A stretch of DNA of 64,000 nt from Mycobacterium noviomagense (lineage in GTDB: Bacteria; Actinomycetota; Actinomycetes; Mycobacteriales; Mycobacteriaceae), in the NCBI RefSeq assembly GCF_010731635.1, contig NZ_AP022583.1:3410001-3474000 (forward strand), in the 5' to 3' direction. This document shows, piece by piece, positions 41,867 through 50,232 of this stretch (its first letter is position 1; every line of letters starts with the position of its first letter). The notes beneath the pieces were generated by a model. It was given only the letters and a program-made list of their open reading frames with translations. It searched no databases and was not told the origin of the DNA. A program made the position numbers and the translations under genes.

Positions 41867-42184
41867 TCAGCGCCGGGACCTGATAGCACGAGTGATCTGG
41901 GCTGAGAGTTCGCGGTTTGTCAGTAATTGGTCGATGAGCACGCTTAAGACCTCCTGCCCGGTCACGCGCGAGACTCCGAGGCGGTCGGCTGCTTCGCGTT
42001 GCCATATGTCGAGGGCCCGATGCTGGGCAGGCGTGAGGTCTACTGTTCGTCGTGTTCGCCGGACGCGGCCTTTTCGGATGGCGGTGAGGCGTTCGGTCAC
42101 TGCGGCGGCGTCCAGGGACGCCGGTTGCGGCGCCACGGGGGTGCGGAACCGTTCGGCCTCGAAGCCGTCAGCGGCAGTGCTCAT
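41867..42184 (-). CDS. Small ribbon-helix-helix/partition-type DNA-binding protein (putative)
   Basis: This 105-residue protein has a basic linker (IRKGRVRRTRRTVDLT) and a C-terminal helical domain TPAQHRALDIWQREAADRLGVSRVTGQEVLSVLIDQLL. The pattern resembles the small proteins that accompany ParA on mycobacterial plasmids, from memory. No ParA gene is next to it. It is convergent with dinF, 10 bases apart. It could be a remnant of an integrated plasmid or element, or a solitary repressor. Confidence 0.5.
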   Translation of the reverse strand: MSTAADGFEAERFRTPVAPQPASLDAAAVTERLTAIRKGRVRRTRRTVDLTPAQHRALDIWQREAADRLGVSRVTGQEVLSVLIDQLLTNRELSAQITRAIRSRR

Positions 42185-42701
42185 TATTCAGACCTCCGGC
42201 GGCACGTCAGGTTAGTAAGCCGACCTAGCGAAGTCAGCATATCCGTATGCCCTCACCGCTTCGGCGGCCGCGGTGACGTGAGCCCGTCGGTTGAGAGCAC
42301 CCACCGCAAATGTGCCTACTCACGCCTTCATTAACACTTCATATTTGATTGCTGCAGACTAGGACGTGGTAAACAAATCAGTTGGAGAAATCGTTCGCAG
42401 GGGCGTCCGTTCTAGTTGTGTGGATAAAACAATCCCGGAAAAATGTCTTCCGGTCGCACCGTGGAGCCGTGGCGGTGATCGACAGTACTTCCTGATCAGC
42501 GTGCTTACGGAGATACTGAAGTACTGGTCAACAGTAGCTACTGAAGTCAGGAAGACGGGCAAAGAGGAAAGGCGTTTTAGAACTTTCCGGCTTATATGGA
42601 TTGTGAGGTAGATAATAAACTTTCTAGTAAGTTGCTGAATGCGGACGGCGCGTTTATCTTTTTATCGAATAGTAGTAACAAGCCTGACGAAGGAGGTTGT
42701 T
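42185..42701. other. AT-rich non-coding stretch with several inverted repeats
   Basis: From about 42,310 to 42,700 the base composition is clearly more AT-rich than its surroundings. A 9-bp inverted repeat CAGTACTTC (42483-42491) / GAAGTACTG (42518-42526) is followed by the palindrome AGTAGCTACT (42533-42542), and CTTCCTGA recurs inverted as TCAGGAAG. Near 42257 there is another short stem (TCACCGC/GCGGTGA). Open frames here are short and look non-coding. The stretch ends in a strong ribosome site for the next gene. It may be a long leader, an operator region or a relic of mobile DNA. Confidence 0.45.
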
Positions 42702-42932
42702 ATGTCGATCGCAGGATCGGCGCGGCGGGTGGCGGTTGGCGCCGTCGGCGCGGGCGTAGTCACCGCCGGGATGATCTTTGGCGCCCCCCCGGCAGCGCAG
42801 GCCGTCCCGGCGTATCAACCCGACCAGGTCCCGACGACCAGTGTCGCCGCGGCAGGGCTACATGACGCACCCATGCCCCAGTGGTGGGGGCGCCACCGCG
42901 GCTGGTGGCACCACTGGTGGTGGTGGTGGTGA
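42702..42932 (+). CDS. Small secreted protein with a Trp/His-rich C-terminal tail
   Basis: The 76-residue precursor starts at an ATG with an excellent ribosome site (GAAGGAGG, 8 bases upstream). Residues 1-34 form a signal peptide ending APPAAQA. The mature part of about 42 residues ends in MPQWWGRHRGWWHHWWWWW, which contains 10 Trp and 3 His. No known family is certain; the tail could insert in the membrane or bind metal or haem. It has an AT-rich leader of several hundred bases and a hairpin terminator behind it, so it is a monocistronic, probably well-translated gene. Confidence 0.65.
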   Translation: MSIAGSARRVAVGAVGAGVVTAGMIFGAPPAAQAVPAYQPDQVPTTSVAAAGLHDAPMPQWWGRHRGWWHHWWWWW

Positions 42933-42968
42933 CCGGGTGACGGTTAGCGCCCAAGGTTGCGCTAGGCC

Positions 42969-43004
42969 TGCTGGAGGCCGGGCATCTTGGCTCGGCCTCC
43001 AGCA
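42969..43004 (+). terminator. Hairpin terminator after the Trp/His-rich gene
   Basis: A perfect 12-bp stem, TGCTGGAGGCCG at 42969-42980 and its complement at 42993-43004, with a 12-base loop lies 36 bases after the stop codon. There is no T-run. Its GC-rich stem is typical of mycobacterial terminators. Confidence 0.7.
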
Positions 43005-43098
43005 CTCGGCGCAGTGCAACACCGTCGTTCAGTGCTGATCGAAAAAGCGTCGCCATCAACGGCTTTGCACCCACCCACCAATGCTTAGGCACATTGTC

Positions 43099-43827
43099 AT
43101 GACTTCTTCGCGACGTACCATTCGGCAAGTCACGTCGGTGCTGGCGGCACTGGCCGTCGGCGTCACACTCGTCGCGTGTGACCAGTCCGCCGAGCGCAAG
43201 CCGGCGGGCTCCTCGCCGGCCGGGCCAAAACCGTCGTCCGCGACCAGCGCCGCGGCATCAGCGCATGCCGCTTACGACATTTCCCGCGTCGACAACGTCA
43301 AGGACGACTTTCCTCCGGGCTTTCCGGCACAACCTCAGCCGTCAAAGACGTTGAGCCAGCAAGACATCGACAGCTCTGGCATCACCGCGTTTACGGGGGC
43401 TCGGGTCGACCCGCCGCAATGCCGCTCGGTCCTCGTCCCGCCGAACGCCGAACCTGCCGTCGGCGCGCAGGCAGCAGGTATCCGAGGGGAAGGGGATCAG
43501 GGCAGCATCTACGTCGTCGCACTCCGGTTGCCCCGGCCGGTCCCGGCCAGTCAGCCGGCGGCAGGCTGTGATCGGGTTTCGGTGTCCGGCGCCGCCCAGG
43601 CAAGCGGAACTGCCGAACGCATTCCGGCGCCCAGCATCGCCGGGGCCACCACTACTGGCGCCAAGCTGAGCGCCGATGCCGCAGAAGATCCCGACTATGT
43701 CTTCACAGCGGCGCTCGACGACCGAACCTCTGTGATCGTCATGGGTAGCACCGACGCGCAACTCAACCCGCAACAGTTGCTGTCGGACCTGCTGGTCAAA
43801 GCCGCCGCAGCCGTCCGCGGTCAGTAG
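43099..43827 (+). CDS. Putative lipoprotein, DUF5642-like
   Basis: The 242-residue precursor has a signal sequence with lipobox Cys (VTLVACDQ), then a Ser/Pro/Ala linker and a soluble domain starting YDISRVDNVKDDFPPGFPAQ. Two cysteines (PPQCRSV and AAGCDRV) may form a disulfide. The PPGFP..P motif and general layout resemble the mycobacterial DUF5642 (LppX/LpqN-sized) lipoprotein group from memory. An upstream in-frame ATG at 43081 would add six residues before the signal. Function unknown. Confidence 0.65.
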   Translation: MTSSRRTIRQVTSVLAALAVGVTLVACDQSAERKPAGSSPAGPKPSSATSAAASAHAAYDISRVDNVKDDFPPGFPAQPQPSKTLSQQDIDSSGITAFTGARVDPPQCRSVLVPPNAEPAVGAQAAGIRGEGDQGSIYVVALRLPRPVPASQPAAGCDRVSVSGAAQASGTAERIPAPSIAGATTTGAKLSADAAEDPDYVFTAALDDRTSVIVMGSTDAQLNPQQLLSDLLVKAAAAVRGQ

Positions 43828-43832
43828 AGCCG

Positions 43833-43955
43833 TCAGCGCACCTGTGCGCGTCCGCGCTGAAGCACCGCTTCCCGGTTGGCGGCGATGTCCTCGCCGCTGG
43901 TCCGAAATTCCCGTGCCGCAGCGGCTTCCAGCCACAGTCCCGCGCTGATCTGAGC
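43833..43955 (-). pseudogene. C-terminal remnant resembling an enoyl-CoA hydratase/crotonase tail
   Basis: A minus-strand frame ends LWLEAAAAREFRTSGEDIAA followed by NREAVLQRGRAQVR and a stop. The spacing fits the last helices of crotonase-family proteins (W-E-A, then SEDxxEG.xAF.EKR), although the final residues differ. It has no start and is cut off exactly where the dinF-like fragment begins, so it is debris at a recombination junction. Identification is tentative. Confidence 0.3.
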
Positions 43956-44114
43956 GCCACCGTGGTCAGCGCGCCGGTGGGCTTCCTGCCGCTGATCTGG
44001 TTGTCGCTGGTGTCGGTTGGGGGCTGGGCAGGGCTCACGACATTTATGGCGCTGCGGTTGGCGTTCGTCGGTTGGCGGGCGATTTCGGGTCGATGGGCGG
44101 TCACCGGAATGTGA
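43955..44114 (+). pseudogene. Decayed second copy of the dinF 3' end
   Basis: This stretch aligns base for base with about 41,668-41,840 of dinF: shared runs include CCACCGTGGTCAGCGCG and TTGTCGCTGGTGT. It reads VSAPVGFLPLIWLSLV, then after two small deletions (1 and 11 bases) ALRLAFVGWRAISGRWAVTGM and a stop. No upstream part of dinF is present. Together with the intact gene it brackets 41,857-43,955, the sign of an insertion or partial duplication at the end of dinF. Confidence 0.85.
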
Positions 44115-44203
44115 GGCGAGCCATGTCTAATCAGCGCGAACGAATGCTCGGGGGGAGCGCTTTATCCGTTGGAAAGTTCGGAATGTCAGCAGCCACGACG
44201 GCG

Positions 44204-46803
44204 CTACTTCTTTATATCCTTCCCAACGATCTTCGCGAGTTCATCACGATCGGTGACGTCTAGTTTGATGCAGGCGCGGTAGATGTGGCCCTCAACAGTG
44301 CGAACTGACACTGTCAGCCGCTCTGCAATCTCCCGGTTGGAGAGGCCGTCAGCAACTAAGGCCGCAATCTCGCGCTCGCGGGAGGTCACCGGCAGAGGGC
44401 GAGCCGCGCACCTGATCGCCGGTGTGGTCGCTCCGCCGCATTGAGCGGCCAGTTTAAGCGCCCGCGCCGACGACTCTGCGCTTTTGCGTCGCTGACCGGC
44501 GCGATCATGCAGCGGTGCGGCTTGTGCGGCCGAGTCTGCTGCGGACAGGATCAACCCCGCGGCTTCAAGTTCGCTGCTCACGGCATCCAGGGCCACAGCG
44601 TCGGCGGCGGCCACGGCCGCTGCGTGACGAGCCTGGAGCGTCACCATTCGGCCTCGAACTTTCTCAGTCAATGCCGCCAGCCGCTGCGTGACAGTGCGGT
44701 CACCGAACCTCGCGGCGTGGTGCAGTGCCTCGGCCTCGACGGCATACTGGCCAGCCTGGTGTGCAAGATCGGCTGCCGCGCGGGTCAATTCGACCGCACG
44801 TCGGTCCATCCCTTTTGCCGCGGCATGCCACGATTTTGCGACCATCATCTGCGGCGAGTGCAGCGCCAAATGCGGCCCAGCATGCTCTGCGGAGTCGGCG
44901 AATACCCGCTCGGCTTCCTCTGCCCGGCCCAGGGCCGAATAGGCTTTCGCCAGCAGGATCCGTGCGGGCAACCTCCATGGCATGGAGACTTCGGCGGCTT
45001 GTGCCGCAACGGCCTGCTCTAGTGCCGAGATGGCGTCGGGGAACTTGCCGCGGTAGACGGCGACCAGCCCGCCGCAACCTTCGCGACAGCCCACGCCAGA
45101 CGCTGTCCCGCAGAGGAAAACTCGGCATAGTCCGCTGCCTGTTTGTCGGCCGCATCTAATTCGCCGATGGACGTGAGCGCGAGCACGTCGCAATAGCGCA
45201 CCATGACCCGGATCATGCCCTCGGTGGCCTTCTGCTGGGCGCGGCACCTGGCGGCGATCGGTTCAAAGTCGGCGCCCCGGCCGGCGACCGGCATGGCCAG
45301 ACCGGCCGCGAATGCGGCCCAATCGATCGCCTGTTTGGGGACATTTGGGTCGGCCAGCACGCGCTCAGCCTCGGCGATTCCCTCGGCAATCCTGTTCTCG
45401 TGCACCGCCATTGCCGCTCCCGTTGCTTGCAGCACAAGCTTTAGGCTCGGATGTTGGATACGTTGCTGCAACAACATCAAGACGTGATTGGCCTGTGCCA
45501 CATCGCCCATCGACCAGAACAGGATCGACAGGTGGGGAATGCCCCACTGGACAAGCTCCAGCTCGTCCAGGTTGTCGGGGTCGAACCGCCTGAGGACCTC
45601 GTCGGCCTGCACTGGATGTCCTTGCCACAGCAGAGCGCGCGACAAAAGCTCGGCTTCCCGCACACCACCGCCGCGCTCGAAGGCCGCACGCGCGATCCGT
45701 TCGCCAAGCGGAAGGTTTGACAGAAACATGGCGTCCTTAGCCGCGGCGACGAGCAGCTCGTTATCGACAGGTTGGTCGCTATCGACGCATAACTGGGCGA
45801 GCCGGATACGCCCAGCGGCCGAGTCGAGGTCGCGGTCGCGCAGAACCTGTACTAGACGGCCCCTCAACTTCCGCGCCGACGCTGTCCCGAGGCGGCGGCG
45901 GACGACATCACCGAAGAGTGGATGGCTGAATCGCGCATTGACTTGAGGGCCGTCGTGAACGATCCGGACCAAGCCGTGTAGCTCAGCCGCGTCGACGGCG
46001 TCCTCGCCGGCCAGTTCGCAGAGCATGTCCACGCCGAGCGGTTCACATAGCGCTAGCAATTTCAATGCATTAACGACATCGGCGCCCGCGTGATCGAGGC
46101 GGTCTTGCAGCAGTGCGGCCAACCCGGATGGAACCACGGTCGGGCCACGCAGCTGCCACACCCCGTTTACCTCGGTTAAGGTTCCCGCCTCGAGTGCACC
46201 CTCGACCATGTGCCGAAGGAACAGCGGGTTCCCGCCAGATGACTCCCACATGACATCGGCGCTCAGACCCTCGAGCGTCCCGCCGAGAACCCGTTCAACG
46301 AGCGCAATCGTCTGCTGTTTAGTGAACGGATGAAGCTCGAAGCGCTGTAGGTAACCGTCCTTCCATAACGAGGTGACGGCGTGGGGGACCGGCTCGCCGC
46401 TACGAACCGTGGCCAGAATATGTCCCGCCCGCTCCACCGCGATTTGGTGCAGCAACGTGGCGGAGAGTTGATCCAGCAAATGAGCATCGTCGATGCCGAC
46501 GACCGTATTTTCGTCGGCGAGAATCGACTCGCGCGCCGAGGCAATGAGGGCGACCGGATCGCGTAAAGCCGACGAACTCACCCAATGTGCGAAAGCACCG
46601 AGCGGGATGCTGCGTGAGGACTCCGTGCATGCAGCCCAGCGCACCTTGGAACGTGGGGACGCGATGACGTTGCGGGCCAACGTTGTCTTACCGACGCCTG
46701 CAGCGCCGACCAATATCACACCGCAGCTTTCGGCGCCGCCCAATGCCGATCGAATCGCCTCCTGCTCGACTGGGCGGTCGAGCAGTTGCCAACGGCGGCT
46801 CAT
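44204..46803 (-). pseudogene. LuxR-family regulator with AAA/STAND ATPase, frameshifted copy 1
   Basis: Read with one base added, this is an 866-residue regulator. Walker A is LVGAAGVGKTT (residues 31-41), Walker B VVGIDDAHLL near 125, a long helical-repeat middle, and a C-terminal LuxR helix-turn-helix (TSREREIAALVADGLSNREIAERL, SVRTVEGHIYRA). Near 45,078-45,081 the sequence reads GCAACCTT where the paralogue's frame requires one more base, so the frame breaks after about residue 574. The upstream part then runs on to a stop at 45,019. The HTH portion remains open from the break to 44,204. It lies directly downstream of the peroxidase-catalase gene on the same strand. It may be a true pseudogene, a sequencing error, or less likely a recoding site. 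Confidence 0.85.
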
Positions 46804-47028
46804 GGAGTCCGAGTGTAAGTCTATATATCGGTTAAGTAAGCCATATCGGGGGAGCGCGGCAAAGATCCGGTCAGCTCGCCGCTTTATGTCATGAGAAGTT
46901 GGTAAGGCTGGGAGGCCGAAGGCATGCCTCTGGGCAAATTCCGGCCCAGTCGTGCAGGCGCGCCGTCGGTGGGAAGACGACGTCAATTCGCCGCTGGCCT
47001 CGACGCGCCGTGGCATCGCGGCCTGGCA

Positions 47029-50000
47029 CTACGTTGTCGGTTTTTGGGGATGGCTTCCAGAGCGGCCCGATCCGACAGCGAACACAGGGTCGTAATTGGG
47101 CAACTGCGCAATATCGGTTGGTTCCACAGCGGGCACGTTGTTCATCTCGTGCCGAAACTGGCTTGATGCCTTGTATACCCGCAGCTTGAGGCGGTTGATG
47201 GATCCGAGTGGACGGTGAACGTCCAGCGCCCGCCATGAGTTGAAAGACAGCACGTCGTCGCCGAATTCCCGCCGCGCGTCACTATACGGGTTCTGAGGTG
47301 GGAAAGTTATTGTCGCAACGCGGCGGTGCGGGGAGGCCGTTTCGGACCATGGCACCTTCGCATTCTCGATTGGCATGGCTTCCGTATTGGTGCACAGCTG
47401 TACGCGTAGTTCATAAACGGCGGTGTTCGTTTTGAAGAACTTTTTGACCGCGTCGGTATGTGCGTTCTCGCCCGCGGCAGCGTCGATTTCTTTGTTCTGG
47501 AGCTGTTTCACCGAATCTGATGACGGCACCAGCGCCAGCTTGGCGACGTACTTCCCGAAGCGCAGCGGAGCGGACGAATAGAACGTCTCGCCGAGGATGG
47601 GCCTGTTGGGTGTGACGAACAACGCGACAGTGGTGGGTAACGGCAAGTGGAGCCGATCGGCCAAGACGGCCAGATCGATGAAGCGCGCGAGTACAAGATC
47701 CGGTACTCGCGCGAGCAACCGGGCCAGTGGCATTCCCTTCTTGTAGTACTCATGGGCGTCGGCGAACGGGAATTCCCGGTGGGTCACGAGCAGGAAGTCC
47801 TGCGTGCGGGCGTGGTCTCCGGCCAGTGCCCGCTTCCTCTCCTCCACGCCCAGAGCCTTGTCATCCACGCCCAGGACCTTGATCGCGAGGCCACGGACAC
47901 CGCGCAGCTGATCGCTGCGAATCGCGCCCGCCGTGCTGGAGAACCGGGCAATCACGTCGTACCTCGCTCCCTTTTTGAATAGACCCTGCTCCAAGTCGTC
48001 GCCATCGAGCTCGACGGTGAGTTTGCCCTGGAGGATGCCGTGACTCTTGGCGTGCGCGTCCCGGATAGCGTGCTTGTTGTTTCGCTTGTAGGTCCACTCG
48101 TTGTTCTTGTGGAGCACGTCGATGATCTTGGTGATCACCTCATCCTCGTCAGGCGGTCGCCGCTCAAGTCTCTCGCTCCACTCGACGTACGTCGGTGTAG
48201 CCGGGGGCTCGTCCAGAGTCTGGTCATTGACCGCCGCCCATGGAGTAAACGGGTTCTTGACCCCGCGCAGGGCCGGCTCGAGCGATTTGAAGTGCCGCAA
48301 CAGCACCGTACGCATTGAGTTCTGACTGATCCAATCCATGCCGGCCGGCGTATAAACCTCAGGGGTGAAGTCGCGGGTGAAGAACCGGTCGCTCTCCAAC
48401 CGTCGCGATGCCATCAGGATGAATACGCGAAATGCGGTGTCGCTAAAGCCGAATCCCGGCGGTTTGGGTTCGGCATGTAGCCCCACCATCAGGTCCACCT
48501 GCTCCACGTCGCGGTATATCTTCCGCAACTCCTCGGCTATGGCCAAGTCTCCGGTCAGTTCCTCGAATGTGGATGCCGCCTTCAGGCGGAACAACCGGCG
48601 AAACTCGTTGTAGCGGGGAATACCCCGTTCGCGGTCCCGCAGGATGTCGATCGCGGCGAGATCCATGTGGACGCCGTCGGCGTGCTTGAAGTCTCGCAGC
48701 GTGTGCGGATAGTTGTGCAGTGTGACGGCGCCGGGATGAGCGAGGCCAAAACTATAGAAGATGTCCTCCATCCCTTTGAAGTCGCGCAGCGCCTGGCGTA
48801 CATTGCCGATCTCTTGCCCTTCGATCTTGCCCATGGTCAGGTCGCATAGTTTGCGCTTGCCGATGTATTCGCCGGTCTTGACCGAATAGAAGTCGAAGTC
48901 GTCTGGAAGCAGGGAGTGCATCCGGTAGACGGCAATGAAGTCGTCGGTGAGGGAGTACGGAACTCCGTGGTGGTTGGTCGGTGATCCGGGTATTCCTTTC
49001 AGGATTTCACTGGTTGTGACCCGCCCGAACCAGCGCTTGAATCGTTCGCCGAACAGACCGAACCAGTTCGCGCGCATTGCGAAGACGGTGGTGGGGTGAG
49101 CGATGATGGCAGGTGTCCACTCGATGGTGTGGATCTTGGCCATCAAGGCGACATTGATCAGACGTGCCTTTTGGTACACGTCGTCGGGAGTCATGTCCGG
49201 ATATTCGGCGGTGAGCCGCTCGCATATGGCGTTGTGTTCTCGCATGAAGAGCGAGTGCAGGAGGGCCAGACCTACCCAGAAATTGCCGTCCTGACCGTCA
49301 TATCCGAGCTTTTGATCAACCTTTTCGCGGGGTGCAAGCCCGTCCTCGTCGATGTTGAGCATGCCCGTGCCCTGCTTACGCAGCGCCTCAGCGTATTCTT
49401 TTGTAGTTCCATAGATTTGAGATCCATCCCACCAATGCGAATTCTGGTTTACAAAGGTGCGCGGACCGTGTACATCTTGGCTGGGGTCGGGCGCAGTCCG
49501 TTTGATTCGCATCTTGCCGTCGGCGGGCCGTTCTCCTATCTTTTGGCCCCAGTCATCTTCTGCGTCAAGTTCGATCTTCCAGGGCTCCGGTTTGTCGACG
49601 ACGGCGTGTTGGACCCAGTCGTGCACTTCAAACTGGATCCATGCGGCGGCGAGCAGGTTCAGCGTGGTAGCCGGCTGAAAATCCGTTCGCGCGAGAAGCT
49701 CCCGGCTAATCCGCCGAGGATCTGGTGGCCGGATTGGGGGGTCCTCGGGCTTGACATACCTGAGCGGGACATTGCGGCCGAATCTGCTTTTCACCGACCC
49801 CATGAGCGGGTCATCGAGGTCGTTATAGCTGCCGTTCAGGGTGCGGGCGGTAAGGTGCTCGTTTATATACGGGTCATCGCTGTCCGGCCTGTCGTCCTTC
49901 CCCCGGCCGGTGCCGTAGAGATTGTGCGCGCGTAGCTGCTCGCGCAGTCCGATCAAAACGGCTACTCCCAGGGGCAAAGGCAACCGCCACCATCCGATCC

Positions 50001-50055
50001 ATCGATCGAGCCTCTCAGCGATCCAGAGCAGGAGCCGCGGTGTTCTTCCCGTCAT
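47029..50055 (-). CDS. Fusion of an alpha-dioxygenase-like haem peroxidase and a catalase-related domain (putative oxylipin synthase)
   Basis: The 1008-residue protein has two haem-enzyme modules. Residues 1-600 match animal-type peroxidases of the alpha-dioxygenase/PIOX group: IQFEVHDWVQH with distal His145, NSHWWDGSQIYG, LHSLFMREHNAICERL, and AVYRMH with Tyr377 exactly three residues before the proximal His380, the arrangement of the radical Tyr and haem ligand in alpha-dioxygenases and cyclooxygenases. Residues 640-1008 match catalase-related proteins: RDAHAKSHG with His668, ARFSSTAG, and RGVRGLAIKV. The catalase proximal R-x3-Y motif is not clearly present; the Tyr in LRVYKAS near the C-terminus is one candidate. 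A likely reaction is fatty-acid hydroperoxide formation followed by conversion in the second module; this is inference. The ATG follows GAAAGGAA. No signal peptide is evident. Confidence 0.85.
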   Translation of the reverse strand: MTGRTPRLLLWIAERLDRWIGWWRLPLPLGVAVLIGLREQLRAHNLYGTGRGKDDRPDSDDPYINEHLTARTLNGSYNDLDDPLMGSVKSRFGRNVPLRYVKPEDPPIRPPDPRRISRELLARTDFQPATTLNLLAAAWIQFEVHDWVQHAVVDKPEPWKIELDAEDDWGQKIGERPADGKMRIKRTAPDPSQDVHGPRTFVNQNSHWWDGSQIYGTTKEYAEALRKQGTGMLNIDEDGLAPREKVDQKLGYDGQDGNFWVGLALLHSLFMREHNAICERLTAEYPDMTPDDVYQKARLINVALMAKIHTIEWTPAIIAHPTTVFAMRANWFGLFGERFKRWFGRVTTSEILKGIPGSPTNHHGVPYSLTDDFIAVYRMHSLLPDDFDFYSVKTGEYIGKRKLCDLTMGKIEGQEIGNVRQALRDFKGMEDIFYSFGLAHPGAVTLHNYPHTLRDFKHADGVHMDLAAIDILRDRERGIPRYNEFRRLFRLKAASTFEELTGDLAIAEELRKIYRDVEQVDLMVGLHAEPKPPGFGFSDTAFRVFILMASRRLESDRFFTRDFTPEVYTPAGMDWISQNSMRTVLLRHFKSLEPALRGVKNPFTPWAAVNDQTLDEPPATPTYVEWSERLERRPPDEDEVITKIIDVLHKNNEWTYKRNNKHAIRDAHAKSHGILQGKLTVELDGDDLEQGLFKKGARYDVIARFSSTAGAIRSDQLRGVRGLAIKVLGVDDKALGVEERKRALAGDHARTQDFLLVTHREFPFADAHEYYKKGMPLARLLARVPDLVLARFIDLAVLADRLHLPLPTTVALFVTPNRPILGETFYSSAPLRFGKYVAKLALVPSSDSVKQLQNKEIDAAAGENAHTDAVKKFFKTNTAVYELRVQLCTNTEAMPIENAKVPWSETASPHRRVATITFPPQNPYSDARREFGDDVLSFNSWRALDVHRPLGSINRLKLRVYKASSQFRHEMNNVPAVEPTDIAQLPNYDPVFAVGSGRSGSHPQKPTT

Positions 50056-50232
50056 GACGGTTCCTTTCCGTCGACTGCCATAATCAATGAAGCAGATAAC
50101 CGCTCCGACAGCCTGATTGCCAAGGGACACTCGCTTTCAAGCGGCGATTTCGGACATTAGCAATACTGATCCGATGGCGCGGCGAAATTATGCGCGGTTC
50201 ACTACGCGTGCAGCAGCCGCCGGCGATGTCCA

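Noticed and set aside
42366..42611. 81-codon plus-strand frame in the AT-rich zone
   Set aside because: It runs through the inverted repeats, has no ribosome site and no recognisable protein features.
44123..44263. A 46-codon frame (MSNQRERMLGGSALS...) after the dinF remnant
   Set aside because: Its second half is antisense to the conserved LuxR HTH coding region, and there is no ribosome site of note.
45070..45090. Programmed ribosomal frameshift in the LuxR-type genes
   Set aside because: I saw no slippery heptamer or downstream stem, and the two genes break at different places; decay or sequencing error is simpler.
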